Of a stretch of DNA of 64,000 bases, positions 61,729-64,000 are shown piece by piece. A program made the translations under genes and the position numbers. Below the pieces are notes generated by a model, which saw only the letters and a program-made list of their open reading frames with translations, had not been told where the DNA came from and did no database searches. The DNA is from Clostridium sp. OS1-26 (lineage in GTDB: Bacteria; Bacillota; Clostridia; Clostridiales; Clostridiaceae): contig NZ_CP133264.1 in the NCBI RefSeq assembly GCF_030915445.1, forward strand, positions 5,799,208-5,863,207. The letters are read 5' to 3'. The number at the start of each line of letters is the position of its first letter. The first letter of the stretch is position 1.

Positions 61729-62221
61729 TTACATCATCTTCCATAAACAATTTATGCGGTAAACTTGTAAAATTGAGGTTTGCGTTTCTTTCGTTATAAA
61801 GCATATTTTTTTCTCCTAGCATTAAATTATTTATTAATATTATTTTTTTGCCTGATATAAAATTTGTAATAAAACCTGTAGATATTATCACTGCTCCTAT
61901 GATAAAAGAATCTTCATCGAATAAAATATCTTCAATCATTCCTATTATATTGCCTCTTCTGTCTTTAACATCCATTCCTTTAATATCTTTAAATTCTAGA
62001 AATTTTCCTTTAAATGTTTCAGTAGTAACCATAACTGAATTAAAACCTACTATGCATTCAGTCATAACATTTAAATTTTTCCTTAACAAACTAGTAGATG
62101 ATATATTAAATCCAACTACTTTTTTTTTATTAAAATCTATTAATATATCATTGATAAATCCGAGTTTCTTGCCATTTACACTTATCACATCCATAAGCAT
62201 AAAATCTCTTGTTCTATACAT
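61697..62221 (-). CDS. PRC-barrel domain protein
   Basis: The 174-residue protein contains two PRC-barrel-like repeats: DVISVNGKKLGFINDILIDF (about 11-30) and DIKGMDVKDRRGNIIGMIEDI (about 79-99). It has no signal peptide or membrane span, and a basic C-terminus. The start follows GAGGTGATAG. It lies between iscU and the AI-2E gene and overlaps the latter. Function unknown; PRC-barrels often mediate RNA or membrane-protein interactions. Confidence 0.85.
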   Translation of the reverse strand: MYRTRDFMLMDVISVNGKKLGFINDILIDFNKKKVVGFNISSTSLLRKNLNVMTECIVGFNSVMVTTETFKGKFLEFKDIKGMDVKDRRGNIIGMIEDILFDEDSFIIGAVIISTGFITNFISGKKIILINNLMLGEKNMLYNERNANLNFTSLPHKLFMEDDVNEKNRKKDTL

Positions 62222-62310
62222 ACTATCACCTCATGATATATAAATAAAGCAAGTTTCACTTTATCTTTTAGTATGTTTTCCAATAATACTAAGAAATATA
62301 ACTATTAAAA

Positions 62311-62344
62311 AATAAAGCCATTAGCAATAGCTAATGACTTTATT
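62311..62344 (-). terminator. Terminator of iscSU
   Basis: AATAAAGCCATTAGC / GCTAATGACTTTATT arms with a 4-base loop and TTTTTTAATAG after on the minus strand follow iscU. Confidence 0.9.
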
Positions 62345-62345
62345 T

Positions 62346-62777
62346 TTATTCTCCGTGTACGTGGTCATGAATATGTTCTGAATGAGTTTTCATTTCCCAA
62401 GGCTCTAATCCTACTGACTCTCTATAATTGTTTATTGCTTTGTGGATAGCTTCCTCTGCTAACACTGAGCAGTGCATCTTAACAGGTGGAAGTCCGTCTA
62501 ATGCTTCTGCAACAGCCTTGTTAGTTAAATTCCATGCATCTTCTACAGTTTTTCCCTTTATGAGTTCTGTAGCCATACTTGATGAAGCTATAGCTGATCC
62601 ACATCCAAAAGTCTTAAATTTTACATCTTTTATTATATTATCTTCTACTTTTATATAAATTTTCATTATATCTCCACATTGTGGGTTTCCAACTTCCCCT
62701 ACTCCGTTCGCATCTTCAATTTCACCAACGTTTCTAGGATTTCTAAAATGTTCCATAACCTTTTCACTATACATCAT
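62346..62777 (-). CDS. iscU: Iron-sulfur cluster scaffold protein IscU/NifU-like
   Basis: The 143-residue protein has the three scaffold cysteines C34 (NPQCGD), C59 (TFGCGS) and C103 (MHCSVL), plus D36. A His-rich tail (HSEHIHDHVHGE) is unusual and may bind metal. It accepts sulfur from IscS and assembles Fe-S clusters in the cytoplasm. It starts 20 bases after iscS. In clostridia this pair serves general Fe-S biogenesis rather than nitrogenase only. Confidence 0.96.
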   Translation of the reverse strand: MMYSEKVMEHFRNPRNVGEIEDANGVGEVGNPQCGDIMKIYIKVEDNIIKDVKFKTFGCGSAIASSSMATELIKGKTVEDAWNLTNKAVAEALDGLPPVKMHCSVLAEEAIHKAINNYRESVGLEPWEMKTHSEHIHDHVHGE

Positions 62778-62797
62778 AATTATTTACCTCCGAATTA

Positions 62798-63985
62798 TTA
62801 CTTTTGATTTTTTATAAAATCTTCCCAGAATGGTGACATCTCTCTTCTTCTCTTAACTATTCTTGGAATTACTTCTAGTGCATATTCAACTTCTTCATCA
62901 GTGGTTCCTGCTCCAAGACTTAATCTTAATGAACCATGTGCTACGCCATGAGATAAACCTATAGATAAAAGTACATGTGAAGGATCTAGTGATCCTGATG
63001 CACAGGCGCTTCCTGTTGAAGCAAATATTCCTTCATCATTTAAATCTAGAAGTAAAGTTTCTCCTTCTATTCCTATAAAGCTTAAGTTAACGTTTCCAGG
63101 CATCCTGTTTTCGCCTATAGGTCCATTTATTTTAACATGAGGTACTCTTTCAACCAATCCATTTAGAAGTCTATCTCTAAGAGCTCTTAATCTATTAGAT
63201 TCTGTTTCTAATTCTTCTACAGCAAGTTCAACAGCTTTTCCAAGCCCAACTATTCCTGGAACATTTTCTGTAGAAGCTCTCTTACCTTTTTCTTGTCCGC
63301 CGCCATGAATTAGGTTTTCAATTTTTATTCCTTTTCTTAAGTACATTGCACCTACACCTTTTGGTCCATAGAATTTATGTCCAGCCATTGAAAGTGCGTC
63401 TATATTCATTTCCTTTACATCTATTACAACGTGGCCTAAAGCTTGAACTGCATCTGTATGGAAGAAAACCTTCTTCTCTTTGCATAGCTTTCCTATCTCA
63501 GCTATTGGCTGAATAGAACCTATTTCGTTATTTGCAAACATTATTGATACAAGTATTGTTTTATCTGTAATAGCGTTTTTTAAATCCTCTAAACTTATTA
63601 TTCCATATTCATCTACTGGAAGATATGTTACTTCAAATCCATTTTTTTCAAGAAACTTGCAAGCATGTAATATAGCATGATGCTCAATTTTAGTTGTTAT
63701 GATGTGATTGCCTTTATTTTTATGAGCAAGTGCTATACCTTTTAATATCCAGTTATCACTTTCTGATCCACCTGCTGTAAAGAATATTTCATCCTTTTCT
63801 GCATTTATAGCTTTAGCTACTCTTTCTCTTGCAGTGTTAACTGCTTTTCTAGGAACATCTGACATTGAGTATAATGAGGATGGATTTCCGAAATGTTCTG
63901 TAAAATAAGGAATCATTTCCTCTAATACTTCTGGTTTTGTATAAGTAGTAGCTGAATAGTCCATGTAAACTTTTTTATTATTCAT
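62798..63985 (-). CDS. iscS: Cysteine desulfurase
   Basis: The 395-residue PLP enzyme has the Schiff-base lysine K204 (MAGHKFYGPKG), H103-type residue in KIEHHAILH and the persulfide cysteine C328 in GSACASGS. It takes sulfur from cysteine for Fe-S clusters and tRNA thiolation. The start at 63985 follows AAGGGGATAA. It precedes iscU in one unit; whatever precedes it is outside the window. Confidence 0.96.
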   Translation of the reverse strand: MNNKKVYMDYSATTYTKPEVLEEMIPYFTEHFGNPSSLYSMSDVPRKAVNTARERVAKAINAEKDEIFFTAGGSESDNWILKGIALAHKNKGNHIITTKIEHHAILHACKFLEKNGFEVTYLPVDEYGIISLEDLKNAITDKTILVSIMFANNEIGSIQPIAEIGKLCKEKKVFFHTDAVQALGHVVIDVKEMNIDALSMAGHKFYGPKGVGAMYLRKGIKIENLIHGGGQEKGKRASTENVPGIVGLGKAVELAVEELETESNRLRALRDRLLNGLVERVPHVKINGPIGENRMPGNVNLSFIGIEGETLLLDLNDEGIFASTGSACASGSLDPSHVLLSIGLSHGVAHGSLRLSLGAGTTDEEVEYALEVIPRIVKRRREMSPFWEDFIKNQK

Positions 63986-64000
63986 TGATTTTATCCCCTT

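Overview
The window reads as chromosomal DNA of an endospore-forming Clostridium-type Firmicute. Base composition is very AT-rich. Nearly all genes lie on the minus strand, and Shine-Dalgarno sequences are strong (GGAGG, AAGGGG). The sporulation genes spoIVA, spoVM, spoIIGA, sigE, sigG and an uninterrupted sigK are all present. Gene order repeatedly matches the conserved Bacillus/Clostridium core. No rRNA, tRNA, prophage, transposase or CRISPR array is visible. Species cannot be assigned from the sequence alone.

Layout. 1-2,300: start of fakA (cut by the window edge), yloU, divergent rpmB, then about 800 bases of intergenic repeats and a 42-codon gene that appears frameshifted. 2,400-18,400: one long conserved block, read on the minus strand as yicC-remA-gmk-rpoZ-coaBC-priA-def-fmt-yugP-rsmB-rlmN-stp-prkC-rsgA-rpe-thiN, followed by a 55-residue membrane protein, the 23-residue spoVM and a cell-wall amidase. 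It covers translation, cofactor synthesis, Ser/Thr kinase signalling and ribosome maturation. 18,600-25,300: asparaginase, spoIVA, gpsA, der and a DUF512 radical-SAM protein. 25,400-34,500: a phosphate block with a Pit permease and its PhoU-like partner, pstSCAB-phoU and phoPR, with Pho-box-like repeats upstream of pstS. 34,500-43,100: pgeF, nrdR, ymxH-like, sigG, sigE, spoIIGA, ftsZ, ftsA and a membrane glycosyltransferase. 43,500-43,900: an isolated plus-strand unit with a candidate promoter, a possibly structured leader, a 44-codon ORF and a strong terminator. 43,900-60,600: pilT, sigK, a class B PBP, udk, U32 protein, trmR-like methyltransferase, mltG, typA, ylbF-like, rnj, fur, yrzB-like, ruvX, ireB and alaS with a T-box leader. 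60,700-64,000: AI-2E family membrane protein, PRC-barrel protein, iscU and iscS.

Functional links. PrkC, its phosphatase and IreB (a known substrate of PrkC-type kinases in enterococci) are all here. SigE and SigG sit beside FtsZ/FtsA, so division and compartment-specific sporulation sigma factors are neighbours. PhoPR lies directly upstream of the Pst transporter. The U32 protein and TrmR-like methyltransferase form a probable tRNA wobble-uridine hydroxylation/methylation pair.

Two cross-cutting observations matter to a user of this sequence. First, five genes (the 42-codon ORF, yugP, priA, the AI-2E protein, alaS) each need exactly one extra base in or beside a short homopolymer to read through. 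Because alaS is essential, sequencing or assembly error is the most economical explanation. Second, several families of non-coding palindromic or MITE-like repeats are scattered between genes. Some copies are truncated or fused, and one lies against the pstB stop codon. The best candidate for something undescribed is the plus-strand RNA/small-ORF unit at 43,515-43,890.
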